The notes: a model not told the origin generated them from the letters alone. A stretch of DNA of 64,000 nucleotides from an uncultured Campylobacter sp. (GCF_963518785.1 NZ_CAUQKJ010000003.1:186001-250000), one strand, 5' to 3'; counted from the stretch's first letter, positions 20,375 through 30,873 are shown. Numbers and translations are program-made.

Positions 20375-21087
20375 TGACGCCTAGAGCTGAGCTGATGTTT
20401 AAAAACCAAATCGACGCCGCGATGAAACTCGCAGAAATTTTACCCGCTACCGTGATCAAAAACGAAAATTTTCTGATAATCGCTCAATCCCTGGAGTCGC
20501 TTCCTATCGCAAATCATCTTGCTCTAAAACTAGGGCTTGCTTATGAGTTTTTATTCACAGAGCCTGTTTTGGCGCCAAATAATCCTGAATGCGCGATCGC
20601 GTGCGTAAGCGAAACCCAAGAGATCGTGATGGTAGATGAGCTCGTGCGAAGCTTCGGCATCAGCCTGGATTACGTTTATGGGCAGGCGAATAGACTTTAT
20701 GAGGAGAAAATTTTAAAAAACATGTATAAATTTCGCAAGGGTGAGCTTTTGGGAAATTTAGAGAAAAAAAACGTCATCTTGGTAGATGAGGGGTGTGAGA
20801 GCGGGCTGACCGCGCTTACTTGCATAAAGACGCTCGTAAGCTTAAACGCCAAAGCGATCTTTTACGCTACGCCTGTTATCGGCAGCGATAATGCAGACGA
20901 GATCGCCATGCTAGTAGATGGAATTTATGCTGTTCATAAGATCAGAGATTTTGTGAACGTGGATTTTTATTACAAAGAAAAAACGCTCTCAAGCGCGGAG
21001 GAGATAATGCAAATTTTAAACAAATGCCCGCTTTATCTGCCGTTTCACGAGACTAACAAAAACAAGGAGAAAATTAATGCAGTGTAA
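20374..21087 (+). CDS. phosphoribosyltransferase-family protein
   Basis: A 237-residue cytoplasmic protein with a type I PRTase fold. The PRPP-binding loop reads [22 protein letters not shown] (about 128-149) and is followed by the strand [12 protein letters not shown]. The usual D-D/E-G-x-x-T-G is degenerate (D-E-G-C-E-S-G). The ATG overlaps the lptD stop by one base, and its 3' end overlaps pnp by 11 bp. A gene of this type sits before pnp in other Campylobacter. The substrate is unknown, and the degenerate loop may mean a regulatory or salvage role. Confidence 0.75.
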   Translation: MTPRAELMFKNQIDAAMKLAEILPATVIKNENFLIIAQSLESLPIANHLALKLGLAYEFLFTEPVLAPNNPECAIACVSETQEIVMVDELVRSFGISLDYVYGQANRLYEEKILKNMYKFRKGELLGNLEKKNVILVDEGCESGLTALTCIKTLVSLNAKAIFYATPVIGSDNADEIAMLVDGIYAVHKIRDFVNVDFYYKEKTLSSAEEIMQILNKCPLYLPFHETNKNKEKINAV

Positions 21088-23191
21088 AATTGAAGTAAAT
21101 GGCAATACCGAAATTTTCGATATCGACAAAGTTGCGAAACAAGCCGCGGGCGCGGCGCTTTTGCGCGTGAAAAATACCGTCGTGCTGGCTACCGTAGCGC
21201 GCGAAGAGACGCAGGTGCAGGAGGACTTTTTGCCCCTTACCGTGCAATATATCGAAAAGATGTACGCAGCGGGCAGAATCCCCGGAGGCTACATCAAGCG
21301 CGAGACCAAGCCGGGCGATTTTGAGACGCTTACCAGCCGCATCATAGACCGCTCGCTGCGCCCGCTCTTTCCAAAGGGCTATACATATCCGACGCAGATC
21401 GTAGTTTACGTGCTATCGGCAGATCCGGAGGTCGATCTGCAAGTCGTCGCTCTTAATGCGGCGTCTGCGGCACTATATCTTAGCGACATCCCGATTAAAG
21501 CGCCCGTTTGCGGCGTCCGAATCGGCTATCAAAATGGAAATTTCATCCTAAATCCGAGCAACTCCGCGCTTAAAGCTAGCGCGCTCGATCTTTACGTAGC
21601 GGGCGTTGGTGATGAGCTTTTGATGATCGAGATGCGCTCTTTGCCACAGATTAATGGCGGCGCGCAGCAGATGAATGAATTTAGCGAAGATCTGATGGTA
21701 GATGCGATTGATTTTGCCGCAAAGGCGATAAGTGCGGGTTCAAACGCTTACGAAGAGGCTTTTTTGCCGATTAAAAAGCCCGATGCGAGCTTGGAGTACA
21801 AGCCTGAAATCGAGGATGAGGATATCGCGGATTTTATCGACGCAAACTACAAAGACGCCGTTAAAGCGGCGATCAATCAGATGGCAAAGAGCGAGCGCGC
21901 TACCGAGCTAAACAAAATCGTAGATCAAATTTTAGCGACCGAGGCCGCGGCGCAAAACGAATGGAGCAAAGAGGTGATTTCCAGCGTCATCGGCAAGTAT
22001 AAGCGCGGCATCATCCGCACGCAGATCATCGAGGATCATTGCAGAGCTGACGGACGCGCGCTTGATGAGGTGCGCCCGATCAGTATCGAGACCAATATCC
22101 TACCGTGCGCGCACGGAAGCTGCCTATTTACGCGCGGACAGACGCAGGCTTTAGTCGTCACTACGCTAGGCGGCGATAGCGACGCGCAGCTAAGCGACAG
22201 CCTAACGCAGCTTGAGCCGATCAGCGAGCGATTTATGTTTAACTACAACTTCCCGGGCTTTTGCGTCGGCGAAGCAAGCCCGCTCAGAAGCCCGGGCAGA
22301 CGCGAGCTCGGACATGGAAATTTAGCCAAAAGAGCGCTGTATCCGAGTATCGATCTAAACTCGCCGCAGTCTATCCGCGTGGTGAGCGAAATTTTAGAGA
22401 GCAACGGCTCAAGCTCAATGGCTTCGGTCTGCGGCGGCGCACTTTCGTTGCGCGCAGCGGGCGTGCCTACGCTAAAGCTCGTTGCGGGCGTCGCGATGGG
22501 CTTAATTTTTGAGGGCGAAAAACACGCGGTACTAACCGACATAATGGGGCTTGAGGATCACGACGGCGATATGGATTTTAAGGTCGCGGGTACCTATGAG
22601 GGCATCACCGCGCTTCAGATGGATATCAAACTCGGCGGCATCAGCCTAGAGGTTTTAAAAGAAGCTCTCGCGCAGGCAAAGCAGGCTCGCGCGCATATTT
22701 TGGGCTTGATGGAGCAGGCGGACGCAGCGATCGTCATAAATGAAGATGTGCTTCCGAAGCTTGAAATTTTTAGCGTCGAGGCAAGCAAAATCCCCGACAT
22801 TATCGGCCAAGGCGGCAAGGTCATCAAAGAGATCACCGAAAGCTTCGGCGTAAATATCGATCTGGATCGCGAAAAGGGCGAGGTCAAGATCCAAGGCGCC
22901 AAAGCTAGCGGCGTATCGGGCGCGAAAGAGAAAATTTTATCGATAGTTTCAAATTCTCGCGATTTTCGCAAGCCGCGCGGTGAACGCAAAGAGATAAAAT
23001 TTCAGATCGGCGAGGAGTTTGACGGTGTGGTGCAAAGCGTGCTGGATTTCGGCACTTTCATCTCGCTACGAGACGGCGTGGACGGATTGCTGCGCGCCAA
23101 ATTTATCACGACGCCTTACAAGGCGGGCGATGTGGTGCGAGTGCGCGTGACCGATCAGAAAGGCTCTAAAATTTCACTGGAACTGGCTTAA
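21077..23191 (+). CDS. pnp: polyribonucleotide nucleotidyltransferase
   Basis: PNPase degrades RNA phosphorolytically from the 3' end and acts in mRNA decay. The 704-residue protein has two RNase PH domains, with [31 protein letters not shown] motif in the first and [23 protein letters not shown] with [36 protein letters not shown] blocks in the second. A KH domain follows ([18 protein letters not shown]) and then a C-terminal S1 domain ([20 protein letters not shown]). It overlaps the PRTase gene and is followed after 20 bp by the Usp-like gene. Confidence 0.97.
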   Translation: MQCKIEVNGNTEIFDIDKVAKQAAGAALLRVKNTVVLATVAREETQVQEDFLPLTVQYIEKMYAAGRIPGGYIKRETKPGDFETLTSRIIDRSLRPLFPKGYTYPTQIVVYVLSADPEVDLQVVALNAASAALYLSDIPIKAPVCGVRIGYQNGNFILNPSNSALKASALDLYVAGVGDELLMIEMRSLPQINGGAQQMNEFSEDLMVDAIDFAAKAISAGSNAYEEAFLPIKKPDASLEYKPEIEDEDIADFIDANYKDAVKAAINQMAKSERATELNKIVDQILATEAAAQNEWSKEVISSVIGKYKRGIIRTQIIEDHCRADGRALDEVRPISIETNILPCAHGSCLFTRGQTQALVVTTLGGDSDAQLSDSLTQLEPISERFMFNYNFPGFCVGEASPLRSPGRRELGHGNLAKRALYPSIDLNSPQSIRVVSEILESNGSSSMASVCGGALSLRAAGVPTLKLVAGVAMGLIFEGEKHAVLTDIMGLEDHDGDMDFKVAGTYEGITALQMDIKLGGISLEVLKEALAQAKQARAHILGLMEQADAAIVINEDVLPKLEIFSVEASKIPDIIGQGGKVIKEITESFGVNIDLDREKGEVKIQGAKASGVSGAKEKILSIVSNSRDFRKPRGERKEIKFQIGEEFDGVVQSVLDFGTFISLRDGVDGLLRAKFITTPYKAGDVVRVRVTDQKGSKISLELA

Positions 23192-23211
23192 AATTTTAAT
23201 AGGAGTATGAG

Positions 23212-24066
23212 ATGCAGCTTAAAAAGATTTTTTTCCCTATCGGCGGCGGCGAGGAGCTGGCAGAGCGCATACACGGAGCGCTGCTCGTAAATAAATTTTT
23301 CGGCACGCACATCAACATAATGGCGTGCCAGCTCGATCCTAAGATGATCTACAACGTCCGTATGACGCTAAAAGGCGGTGTGTTGATGGAGGAGTTTTTA
23401 AAATCTGCAGGAGACGAGATGCAGGCCGAGCGCGAGGTGATCAAAGCTATCTTCGACGCCGAATGCACTAAGCTCGGCTTAGATCAAAACGACGACGATC
23501 ACGTCCCAAATAGCGCCGCTTTGAGGCATATGGTGGGCATCCGCTCCGAGCTAGTCGAGAAATACTCCAAATATTGTGATTTGGTGCTGGTCTCCGTGCC
23601 GCCTACAGGCTCTATCACGGGCACGTTCGAGGCTGCGGTCACCAAAAGCGGCAAGCCTTGTATCATCATACCGCGCAAGCTGCAGGAGTTTAAGGCGGAT
23701 AAAATTTTAGTTTCGCTTACCGGCACTGCGGCATCTGCAAGGGCGCTCGATAATTGGCTGGAGCTTTTGCAGCGTGCCAAATCTATCACCGTCATTACCG
23801 CAAATCACTACCTTCAAGACGACGTTTCCGAAACGAAGCGCCGCATAAGCGATTATCTGGCTCTGCACGACGTTAAAATCGATGTTTTCGAGGCACTGAA
23901 CGTCGAGGGCAAGATCCCGGGGCAGGTGCTGCTAGAGTATGCCGACGCGGGCGATTTCGACCTGATCGTCGCGGGCTTGCACTCAGACAGCGGCATAAAA
24001 GAGATATTCCTAGGCGGCGCGTCGAAATACTTCCTACAAAAGACCAAAATTCCGGTTCTAATGTAG
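23212..24066 (+). CDS. tandem universal-stress-protein (UspA-like) domain protein
   Basis: A 284-residue cytoplasmic protein with two Usp-type halves. The first opens KKIFFPIGGGEELAERI and closes with CDLVLVSVPPTGSITGTFEAAVTKSGKPCIIIP. The second opens ADKILVSLTGTAASARAL and ends with DFDLIVAGLHSDSGIKEIFLGGASKYFLQKTKIPVLM, which carries the Usp G-x2-G-x9-G-[ST]-like ATP site in modified form. It sits at the end of the purD-pnp run, as in other Campylobacter (pnp neighbour). The role in stress is inferred from the family only. Confidence 0.8.
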   Translation: MQLKKIFFPIGGGEELAERIHGALLVNKFFGTHINIMACQLDPKMIYNVRMTLKGGVLMEEFLKSAGDEMQAEREVIKAIFDAECTKLGLDQNDDDHVPNSAALRHMVGIRSELVEKYSKYCDLVLVSVPPTGSITGTFEAAVTKSGKPCIIIPRKLQEFKADKILVSLTGTAASARALDNWLELLQRAKSITVITANHYLQDDVSETKRRISDYLALHDVKIDVFEALNVEGKIPGQVLLEYADAGDFDLIVAGLHSDSGIKEIFLGGASKYFLQKTKIPVLM

Positions 24067-24470
24067 CTTGAAGCTTAGACGCCGTGTCGCGGCATATCTC
24101 CCGCATAGCGTCTAGGCTTAAGTCGGCTTTCGGGTCGGTTCTAATTAGATAGGCGTAAAATCCTTAGCCGTTGCGGCTTTGCTAGCCTGTCTGTAAATCG
24201 CGCGGTTTGCTATTTTGCGGATGGGTTGAGATTAATTTTTGCCGCTAGCTTTGCTCTCTAGCCGCGTTTGCTTTGCCGCGGCCAGAGAGCAAGTATATCT
24301 GCGGCGAGCAGAGTTAGCGGTCGCGGCAAGCGCGCCGGTCTATCTTTAAGCGTGCGAGTTTGGAATTCGTTTCTTTACTCGCCATTTTCGGCTGCGTCGC
24401 GGAAATCCGCATAAAATTTGCACTTGAAATTTCTGTTTGCACGCTAAATTTTAAATTCCAAGGAGTGCAG
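24067..24470. other. 404-bp spacer
   Basis: No gene recognised between the Usp-like gene and the AT-rich orphan. An in-frame extension of the following gene reaches back to 24360 but has no ribosome site and is non-conserved-looking. An imperfect inverted repeat around TAGACGC..GCGTCTA (about 24074-24115) follows the Usp gene and may be its terminator. Confidence 0.35.
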
Positions 24471-24926
24471 ATGGCGTTTGAAAATGCAATCATCACCAAA
24501 GAGGATGATGAGAAGTATGGATTGAGTGCGCTATATGGTAAGTATAATTATGGAGCAAAGTTGCCAAATCTAAATTTTACAATAGATAGGCAATTAGATT
24601 GCTGGCTTTTAAAAATTTATAGCTTTCCAGATCCGAATTACGATAGAGCGTTGCTTGCAAAAGCAATTTGGATCATGCATTGCGATAACGAGCTATTGAA
24701 ATTAACTATTGATTATAGCTTTGATATAAATTCCACCGAGAACAAATTTCATAGAATTTGGAAGCTTTTAGATTTAAAGCCAAATTGTACTGCAAATTTA
24801 AAGTTACAAGATATTCTAAATTTACTGAAAGAAATGTTAGAAGCATACAGAGACTATGATGCTTGGAAACCAGATATAAACTACACCATGGAACTACAAG
24901 ACCTAACCGATCGCGGCGTAAAATAG
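24471..24926 (+). CDS. AT-rich orphan hypothetical protein
   Basis: 151 residues, soluble, slightly acidic, with no signal or TM segment and no family I recognise. Tryptophan- and tyrosine-rich stretches (DCWLLKIYSFPDPNY, HRIWKLLDLKPNC) and a C-terminal helix (LQDILNLLKEMLEAYRDYD) are visible. AAGGAGT directly before the ATG fixes the start. Its codon use is strikingly AT-rich (AAA, AAT, ATA, TTA) against GC-rich neighbours, suggesting recent acquisition. Size, solitary position and lack of family would suit an orphan immunity or antitoxin-type protein, but this is speculation. Confidence 0.65.
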   Translation: MAFENAIITKEDDEKYGLSALYGKYNYGAKLPNLNFTIDRQLDCWLLKIYSFPDPNYDRALLAKAIWIMHCDNELLKLTIDYSFDINSTENKFHRIWKLLDLKPNCTANLKLQDILNLLKEMLEAYRDYDAWKPDINYTMELQDLTDRGVK

Positions 24927-24990
24927 GGCTTTAAATTTAACTCCATCTTAATCCTGCATAAAACCAAATTTCATAAAATTCTAGAATTTC

Positions 24991-25043
24991 GCGGAATTTT
25001 GAAATTCTAAAATTCCAAAATTCTATAATTTCAAAATTCCCGC
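24991..25043. terminator. strong inverted repeat between convergent genes
   Basis: GGAATTTTGAAATT and its exact reverse complement AATTTCAAAATTCC are separated by 20 nt and extended by GCG/CGC with one bulged G. The hairpin of 14 or more bp lies between the convergent orphan gene and antiporter gene. The A/T-rich flanks on both sides fit a bidirectional terminator. The surrounding 24970-25040 DNA is an array of AATTC/AAATTT words. Confidence 0.6.
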
Positions 25044-25044
25044 C

Positions 25045-26184
25045 CTAAAATTTCTTGTAAATAAAATTTATCAAAATCATCGACGCGAGCGCCTCTATGA
25101 GCGAGGCGATGATCATCGCGAAGTATATCTCTTGCGAGATCGCGGCGGTGGAGTAAAAGAGCGTCGCCGTAGCGATCACTAGCGTCAGAGGCATAGATAG
25201 CGATAGAGTGAAAAGCGCCGCGCCTTTGCGCCCCAAGGTGCTTAAAAACGTAGCGCTCGCAAGCAGCCTGATACCAAACATCAGCGCCGCTAGGCTTACG
25301 GCAAAGCTCATTACTCCGGGCATAAGGAGCGCCTCAAGCTTGATCACGGCTCCGGTGTGTATGAAAAATATCGGCACCAAAAAGCCGAAGCCGAACGATG
25401 ATAGCTTTTCGATGAGGTCGTCCTTGTGCGAGAAAAAGGTCGGCAGAAAGGTGCCTGCGATGAAGGCGCCGATGACGACCTCAAGCCCCAAAAGCATCAC
25501 CCCCGCGCAGATGAGGCAAAACAGTGCCATCGCAAATCGCACGTCCTTTTCGTTTTTGTCGTATTTGGGCATGATGACCGTTTTTAGCGCGGGGAACCAC
25601 CAAAATAAAATTTCAAGCCCTTTAAAAACCGCTAGAGCTGCCGCTGAAAAGCCCAAAAGCGCGCCGATGTGAAGCGCCATCTCTACGCCGAAGCCGTTTT
25701 TGAGGTAGATGCCGCCCACCGTGAGGACGGCGATGCTGATGAGCTCGCCGATCACGCCCGCGGGCATCGCGAGATTGAGCCACGCTTGATCCTTGCCGTA
25801 CTCCTTATACAGCGCCGAAAGCAGCCCGACGCTCATCAGGGGCGCTGCGATGATAAGCATCTGCGGCAGTTCAAACATCCAAACCGCAAGCGCGCTTAGG
25901 ATATAAAGCAGCGCCAAAAAGATTAGGATCAGCCGCAGAATTTTACGCGGCATCGCAAGCAGCGCGCGGAAATCCACCTCGCAGCCCGCCAAAAACATAA
26001 GGTAGCAAAAGCCGATCTGCGCGGCTAGATCGAAGGTCGCGCTTGGCGGCAAAAGCCCTAAATTTGCAGCTATGATGCCAAGCATGATCTCCATAGGCGA
26101 GAGCGGAATTCTAGCTAAGCTAGCCAAAAAGGGCGAAGCAAAGATCAAAAACGATAGCGCGATTAGGACGTAAATTTCATTCAT
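25045..26184 (-). CDS. Kef-type (CPA2) cation:proton antiporter
   Basis: A 379-residue inner-membrane protein with about 11-12 hydrophobic helices. The CPA2 pattern is seen in PLSPMEIMLGIIAANLGLLPP, the conserved FLAGCEVDFRALL and VVIGAFIAGTFLPTFF, and the pore-helix region LVPIFFIHTGAVIKLEAL. It lacks the C-terminal RCK/TrkA-N domain of KefB/KefC, so it is a membrane-only antiporter moving K+ or Na+ against H+. The start overlaps the short upstream frame (ATGAATGA). The ion specificity cannot be told. Confidence 0.88.
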   Translation of the reverse strand: MNEIYVLIALSFLIFASPFLASLARIPLSPMEIMLGIIAANLGLLPPSATFDLAAQIGFCYLMFLAGCEVDFRALLAMPRKILRLILIFLALLYILSALAVWMFELPQMLIIAAPLMSVGLLSALYKEYGKDQAWLNLAMPAGVIGELISIAVLTVGGIYLKNGFGVEMALHIGALLGFSAAALAVFKGLEILFWWFPALKTVIMPKYDKNEKDVRFAMALFCLICAGVMLLGLEVVIGAFIAGTFLPTFFSHKDDLIEKLSSFGFGFLVPIFFIHTGAVIKLEALLMPGVMSFAVSLAALMFGIRLLASATFLSTLGRKGAALFTLSLSMPLTLVIATATLFYSTAAISQEIYFAMIIASLIEALASMILINFIYKKF

Positions 26185-26359
26185 ACGCTTTGGCCTCGCA
26201 TCCTTTTAGATTCTCTCCGCACTGCTTTAGAATTTTTTCGCATCTTTCTAGCATTTTCTCTGGCTGCCCAGGGGCTTTTCGTATCATTTTAAGACTTCCT
26301 TTCGGTCGCTTTATAGTTCTTTGCGCTGCGAACGGAGACGAAATATGCGCAATTTTCAC
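26177..26359 (-). CDS. doubtful 60-residue ORF between YfcE-like gene and antiporter
   Basis: A GTG-start frame overlaps the upstream stop (GTGA) and the antiporter start, an arrangement that could mean translational coupling. The product is basic and Cys-containing in its C-terminal half (ERCEKILKQCGENLKGCE), with no recognised family. Its first half is antisense/out of frame to the lost C-terminus of the YfcE-like protein, so much of it may be chance. Low confidence. Confidence 0.25.
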   Translation of the reverse strand: MKIAHISSPFAAQRTIKRPKGSLKMIRKAPGQPEKMLERCEKILKQCGENLKGCEAKAYE

Positions 26360-28005
26360 TCTTGCACCACAATGCAGGCAAACCGGAAAGTCGCTTTTTG
26401 TGCCCGCAAATCTCGCCCGGATTTAGCACGAGCGTGCTGTAAATTTAAATTTGGCGCTGCTAAAGTGTTTTGATTCGCTGCCATGTGGCAATAACCCACC
26501 GCCGTACATTGCCGATACGCCACCGTAGCGTTTTTATCTATCGATACGTCGCACCAATCCGTCGCCGCGGTGTTTTGATTTCTCATCGCGCTGTTTTGGT
26601 GCGCCGGTGTGCTGTGACAATCTGCCGTTACGCTGCGACCATTCGCCGATGTGCCGTTTTTTGATATGCCCCGTTTATCGGCAAGTCCTTTCGATTCGCC
26701 GTTGCCATATCGTTGGTAATCCATCGATGTGACGTAGCGATCCGCTACCGCAGCGAAAAAACTAGTGCGGTCGTAAATTTTAATGTATCTGAGTGGCGTT
26801 TCGCAGCCCTCTCTCGCGGAGTTTGGCGGTAGGACGAAATTTTGCGATGAGGCGGAGTTTTGCGAGGAGGTAAAATTTTGAGGCAGCACGGAATTTGGAA
26901 GCGAAGCGGATTTTGCGCTCGGCGCCGTGAGAATCACACTTTTATATGTCGTCGCAAAGTTTAAATCCTGCGTGGCTTGAGCTGCGGAATTAGAATTTTG
27001 AACGGAATTCCCGCTGAGATTTTGGATAGAATTCTTATCGCTGCGTAGCGCAGATTTTAGATTGGGTGCGGCGAAGCTCGGAGAGAAATTTTTGCTCTTG
27101 ATAAGAGCGCCTGGAATTTGATTAAGGATTGCAGGCGCAGAATTTTCGCTTTGGCTTCGGTCGGAATTTTTGCCGCAATAAAGGGTGAAATTTTGTGCGT
27201 CGTAGCTCGAGCTTATCGTAATAAAGCCTCGATGCGCCGCCGCCAGGTAATTTTTATCTACGACGGGATTTACAGCCCCTATTTTTGTGACGGGGCTTTG
27301 ATATGCCACGCCGCTTGCGACCCGTATCGGCGTAGAATTTCGCGTAGCGCCCGAGTACGAGTTTATATCTAAATCTGCGGCGGAGAAATTTGATTTAGAA
27401 TTTCGGACGGAATTTTTGCTTTCGTCGTTTGCGTCCGAGCCTGAACTTACAGTCAAATTTAAGCTCGCGCTCGGTGCGGTTAAATTTATTGCGTGATCCG
27501 CCGCTTTAGAATTTGCGATTAAAATTTCTCTGCGATCTGCTCCGCAGTTTGAGCCTAAATTCATGCCGCAACTTGCTTTGTCGTTAAAGCTAGAATTTTT
27601 GGCTAGGCCCGCGCCGCAATCCATGCGAAAATTTACCGCGCGATCCGCACCCGCACCTAAATTCGCGTCTAAATTCAATCCGTCTGCTTCATTTTGCGCT
27701 GCGGGCTCCTCGTCAAAGAGATAAAACGGATGGTGCATTATTTTTAGTCGCAGCCCGGCAAACTCCGTGCAAAAGGGCTCATCGTGTAGGTTAAACTCAT
27801 TTTTTAGCTCCGCAAGCGCCTCGTCGTTGTTGCCAAGAACTGCGAAGTAGGGCTTGCCGCTTTGTCGCAAAAGCCGCAGCGTCTCGATCGCGACGATGCC
27901 CTCTGCGTGCACGAGTAGATCCGCTCCGCGTGCGAGCAGCCACTCTATGGCGCTGGCAGCGACCTTTGTTTCGCGATGAGAGTCCGAGATGACACCTATT
28001 ATCAA
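26356..28005 (-). pseudogene. YfcE-like metallophosphoesterase, degenerate, with ~400-residue insert
   Basis: Residues 1-97 are a YfcE/MJ0936-type phosphodiesterase N-terminus: SDSHRE (metal ligands D8, H10), AVLGNND (58-61) and IMHHPFY (about 90). The second metal-binding motif, normally HAGDI, reads HAEGI at 33-37, so the bridging Asp is missing. After residue 97 the protein runs into about 400 residues of N/S/A-rich low complexity. The family C-terminal motif NPGEICG is still present in the DNA near 26425-26405 but in another frame, preceded by a stop. The frame opens with TTG overlapping the topA stop. It is most likely a decayed gene with spacer-like expansion that happens to stay open; an exotic functional protein is less likely. 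Confidence 0.65.
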
Positions 28006-30233
28006 TCGATCTCTTCTTTAAGCTTGCACTGCGGGCACTCGGCGAAATTGCCTTTTTTCAGCTCTTTGCGGAGCATGTATGAGTTGCCGCACTGCGGGCA
28101 TGCGCGCGCGATCGGCGCGTAGTTGCTCACAAAGCCGCATTTAGGGTAGTTCGTGCAGCCGTAGAATTTACCGCGTCTTGAGAAGCGCTCGACGATCTCG
28201 CCCGTGCCGCAGCTCGGGCACTTGATGCCCGTGAAGACGAGCGGCTTTTTCTCTTTCGCCGCGCCCTCGATTTTGCGCGAGTATTTGCACTTCGGATAGC
28301 CCTCGCAAGCGATAAACTCGCCGTATCTGCCCTTGCGCTTGATCAAATTTTTACCGCACTGCGGGCATTTTTCATCTAGCACCTCGGGCGCCGCCTTCTC
28401 CTCGCTCGCCCCCTCGGCGCTAGCGTCCGCGTTGCGCGAGTATTTGCATTTCGGATAGTTCGAGCAAGCGATGAACTCGCCGAATCTGCCCTGGCGCTTA
28501 AGTAGCTCGCCGCCGCAGTTCGGGCAGGTTTCGCCGATCTTTTCGGCTAGCTTTTGGCTTGCGATCGACGTTTTTCCTTTGGCGATCTCATCCATAAAAG
28601 GATAATAGAAATCCGCCAAAATTTGCTGCCAGTCCGCTTTGTTTTCGGCGATGTCGTCGAGTTTTTCTTCCATTTTGGAGGTAAACTCGCTATCGACGAT
28701 ATTTTTAAAATTTTGCTCCAGCATCTCGGTGATCTTAAAGGCGATCTCGCTCGGCACCAGGTGCTTTTGCTCGATATTGACGTAGTTGCGCGCAGTAAGC
28801 AGCGAGATGGTAGGCGCATAGGTCGAGGGCCTGCCGATGCCGAGGCTTTCGAGCTTTTTGATGAGGCTTGCTTCCGAATAGCGCGCCGGAGGCTCGGTGA
28901 AGTGCTGCTGCGAGCTTAGACTTTGCAGGCTCATCGCGTCGCCCGCGCTAAGGCTCGGTAAAATTTTATCTTTATCCAGATCGCCGTAAGCTTTGTAAAA
29001 TCCGTCAAATTCCACCTTGCGCCCGCCGATCTTAAAAGCGCCCTCTTCGCCGCGCACGATGATCGTTTGGATCTGCGAGACGCTAGGGCTCATCTGCGAG
29101 GCTATGAAGCGGTTATAGATGAGCGCGTAAAGGCGGTATTCGTCGCGAGGTAGGATTTTTTGCGCAAGCTCGGGGGTAAGCTTCAGATCGGTAGGTCTTA
29201 TCGCTTCGTGCGCTTCCTGCGCGCCTTTGCTTTTGGTGGCGTATAAATTCGGGCTTTTGGGCAGATATTTTTCGCCGAAGCACTGCTCGATCAACTCGCG
29301 AGCCGCCGCGATCGCTTCTTTGGCGATATTTAGCGAGTCGGTTCGCATATAGGTGATCGCGCCGCCGTTTTTGGTATTGACGCCCTCGTAAAGGCTCTGC
29401 GCGAGGCTCATCGTCTTTCGCGGATTAAAGCCCAGAGCCGTGCTCGCCGCCTGCTGCAGCGTCGAGGTCATAAACGGCGGATAGGGGTTCGTCTTGCGCG
29501 ATTTGCTCTCGATGCTTTCTACGTTAAATTTGTCTTTTTGCAGCGTCAGGACGATCTCGCTAGCTTGCGCCGCGTTTTTGACCGAGAGCTTTTCCATCTT
29601 TTTGCCGCGAAATTCGACGAGCTCGGCCTCCAAGTCCTTCTTAAAAACCGTGTCGATGCTGTGGAATTCTACCGGCTTGAAATTTAAAATTTCGCGCTCG
29701 CGATCGACGACGATCTTAAGCGCGGCGCTTTGGACGCGACCCGCGCTTAAGCCGCGCTGGATCTTTAAATTTAAAAGCGGACTTAGCTTGTAGCCCACGA
29801 TGCGATCGAGTAGGCGGCGCGCTTGTTGGGCGTTTACGCTTGCGATATTCAGCTTGCGCGGTGAGCTTAGCGCGTTTGAGATCGCGCTTTTGGTGATCTC
29901 GTGAAATACGATGCGCGGCAGCTCCTCCGCCTGCTTGCCGATCGAAGCGGCGATATGATAGGCGATCGCCTCGCCCTCGCGGTCCTCGTCCGTCGCGAGA
30001 TAAATTTGATCCGCCTTTTTGGCGAGCGTCTTTATCTGCTTTACGATCTGATCGTGATCGGCGCTGATTTCGTATTCGGGCTCGAAGCTTTTATCTTTGA
30101 TTTTAATGCCGAATTTTTTCTGCGGCAGATCGCGGATATGTCCTTTTGAAGCGACGACGTCGTAGTCCTCGCCTAAGAATTTTTTAATCGTTTTGGCTTT
30201 TGCGGGGGATTCTACGATGATTAAATTTTTCAT
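28002..30233 (-). CDS. topA: DNA topoisomerase I
   Basis: TopA relaxes negative supercoils by a transient 5'-phosphotyrosine. The 743-residue product has the TOPRIM domain (LIIVESPAKAKTIKKFLG at the start, LATDEDREGEAIAYHI), the active-site Tyr in GAITYMRTDSLNIA, and GIGRPSTYAP. At the C-terminus are four C4 zinc ribbons (C-P-x-C-G...C-x5-C, from about residue 575), with the last ending CPQCK. The gene lies 3 bp after dcd on the same strand and overlaps the YfcE-like start, so the three form one transcription unit. Confidence 0.96.
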   Translation of the reverse strand: MKNLIIVESPAKAKTIKKFLGEDYDVVASKGHIRDLPQKKFGIKIKDKSFEPEYEISADHDQIVKQIKTLAKKADQIYLATDEDREGEAIAYHIAASIGKQAEELPRIVFHEITKSAISNALSSPRKLNIASVNAQQARRLLDRIVGYKLSPLLNLKIQRGLSAGRVQSAALKIVVDREREILNFKPVEFHSIDTVFKKDLEAELVEFRGKKMEKLSVKNAAQASEIVLTLQKDKFNVESIESKSRKTNPYPPFMTSTLQQAASTALGFNPRKTMSLAQSLYEGVNTKNGGAITYMRTDSLNIAKEAIAAARELIEQCFGEKYLPKSPNLYATKSKGAQEAHEAIRPTDLKLTPELAQKILPRDEYRLYALIYNRFIASQMSPSVSQIQTIIVRGEEGAFKIGGRKVEFDGFYKAYGDLDKDKILPSLSAGDAMSLQSLSSQQHFTEPPARYSEASLIKKLESLGIGRPSTYAPTISLLTARNYVNIEQKHLVPSEIAFKITEMLEQNFKNIVDSEFTSKMEEKLDDIAENKADWQQILADFYYPFMDEIAKGKTSIASQKLAEKIGETCPNCGGELLKRQGRFGEFIACSNYPKCKYSRNADASAEGASEEKAAPEVLDEKCPQCGKNLIKRKGRYGEFIACEGYPKCKYSRKIEGAAKEKKPLVFTGIKCPSCGTGEIVERFSRRGKFYGCTNYPKCGFVSNYAPIARACPQCGNSYMLRKELKKGNFAECPQCKLKEEID

Positions 30234-30236
30234 TGT

Positions 30237-30800
30237 TTAATCCTTTAGAATTCTAGGCAGCGTGATGCCCTTTTGGCTTTGGTATTTGCCTTTTTTATCG
30301 CAGTAGCTCACCTCGCACGGCTCATCTCCTTGCAGAAACAAAACCTGCGCGATGCCTTCGTTCGCGTAAATTTTTGCAGGCAGCGGCGTGGTGTTGGAAA
30401 TTTCAATCGTGATGTGTCCCTCAAAGCCGGGCTCAAAGGGTGTTACGTTTACGATGATGCCGCAGCGCGCGTAGGTGCTTTTGCCCAGACAGATCGCAAG
30501 CACGTCGCGCGGCATTTTGAAGTATTCGATGGTGCGCGCTAACGCGAAGGAATTCGGCGGTACGATGCAGACATCGCCCTCAAAATCCACGACGTTTTTT
30601 GCATCGAAATTTTTAGGATCGACGACCGTTCCGCCGACGTTTGTAAAAATTTTAAATTCGCGCGCTACGCGTATGTCGTATCCGTAGCTGGAAAGTCCGT
30701 AGCTAACGACGCCGCGACCGATATTTTCCTCGCAAAAGGGCGCTATCATATCGTGCTGCTGCGACATCTGTCTGATCCATTTATCGCTTTTCAGTCCCAT
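30237..30800 (-). CDS. dcd: dCTP deaminase
   Basis: Dcd deaminates dCTP to dUTP for dTMP synthesis. The 187-residue trimeric-fold protein shows [37 protein letters not shown], the catalytic [39 protein letters not shown] core (Arg and Glu visible) and [10 protein letters not shown] at the end. It is divergent from ansB, with a 120-bp AT-rich shared upstream region, and is the first gene of dcd-topA. In C. jejuni dcd neighbours accB-accC; here ansB lies between. Confidence 0.95.
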   Translation of the reverse strand: MGLKSDKWIRQMSQQHDMIAPFCEENIGRGVVSYGLSSYGYDIRVAREFKIFTNVGGTVVDPKNFDAKNVVDFEGDVCIVPPNSFALARTIEYFKMPRDVLAICLGKSTYARCGIIVNVTPFEPGFEGHITIEISNTTPLPAKIYANEGIAQVLFLQGDEPCEVSYCDKKGKYQSQKGITLPRILKD

Positions 30801-30873
30801 AAAATTTCCTTAAAATAATCAAAATTTTTCGCGCATTATAGCAGCAAAATAAAATATAATAAAAATTTTATGC

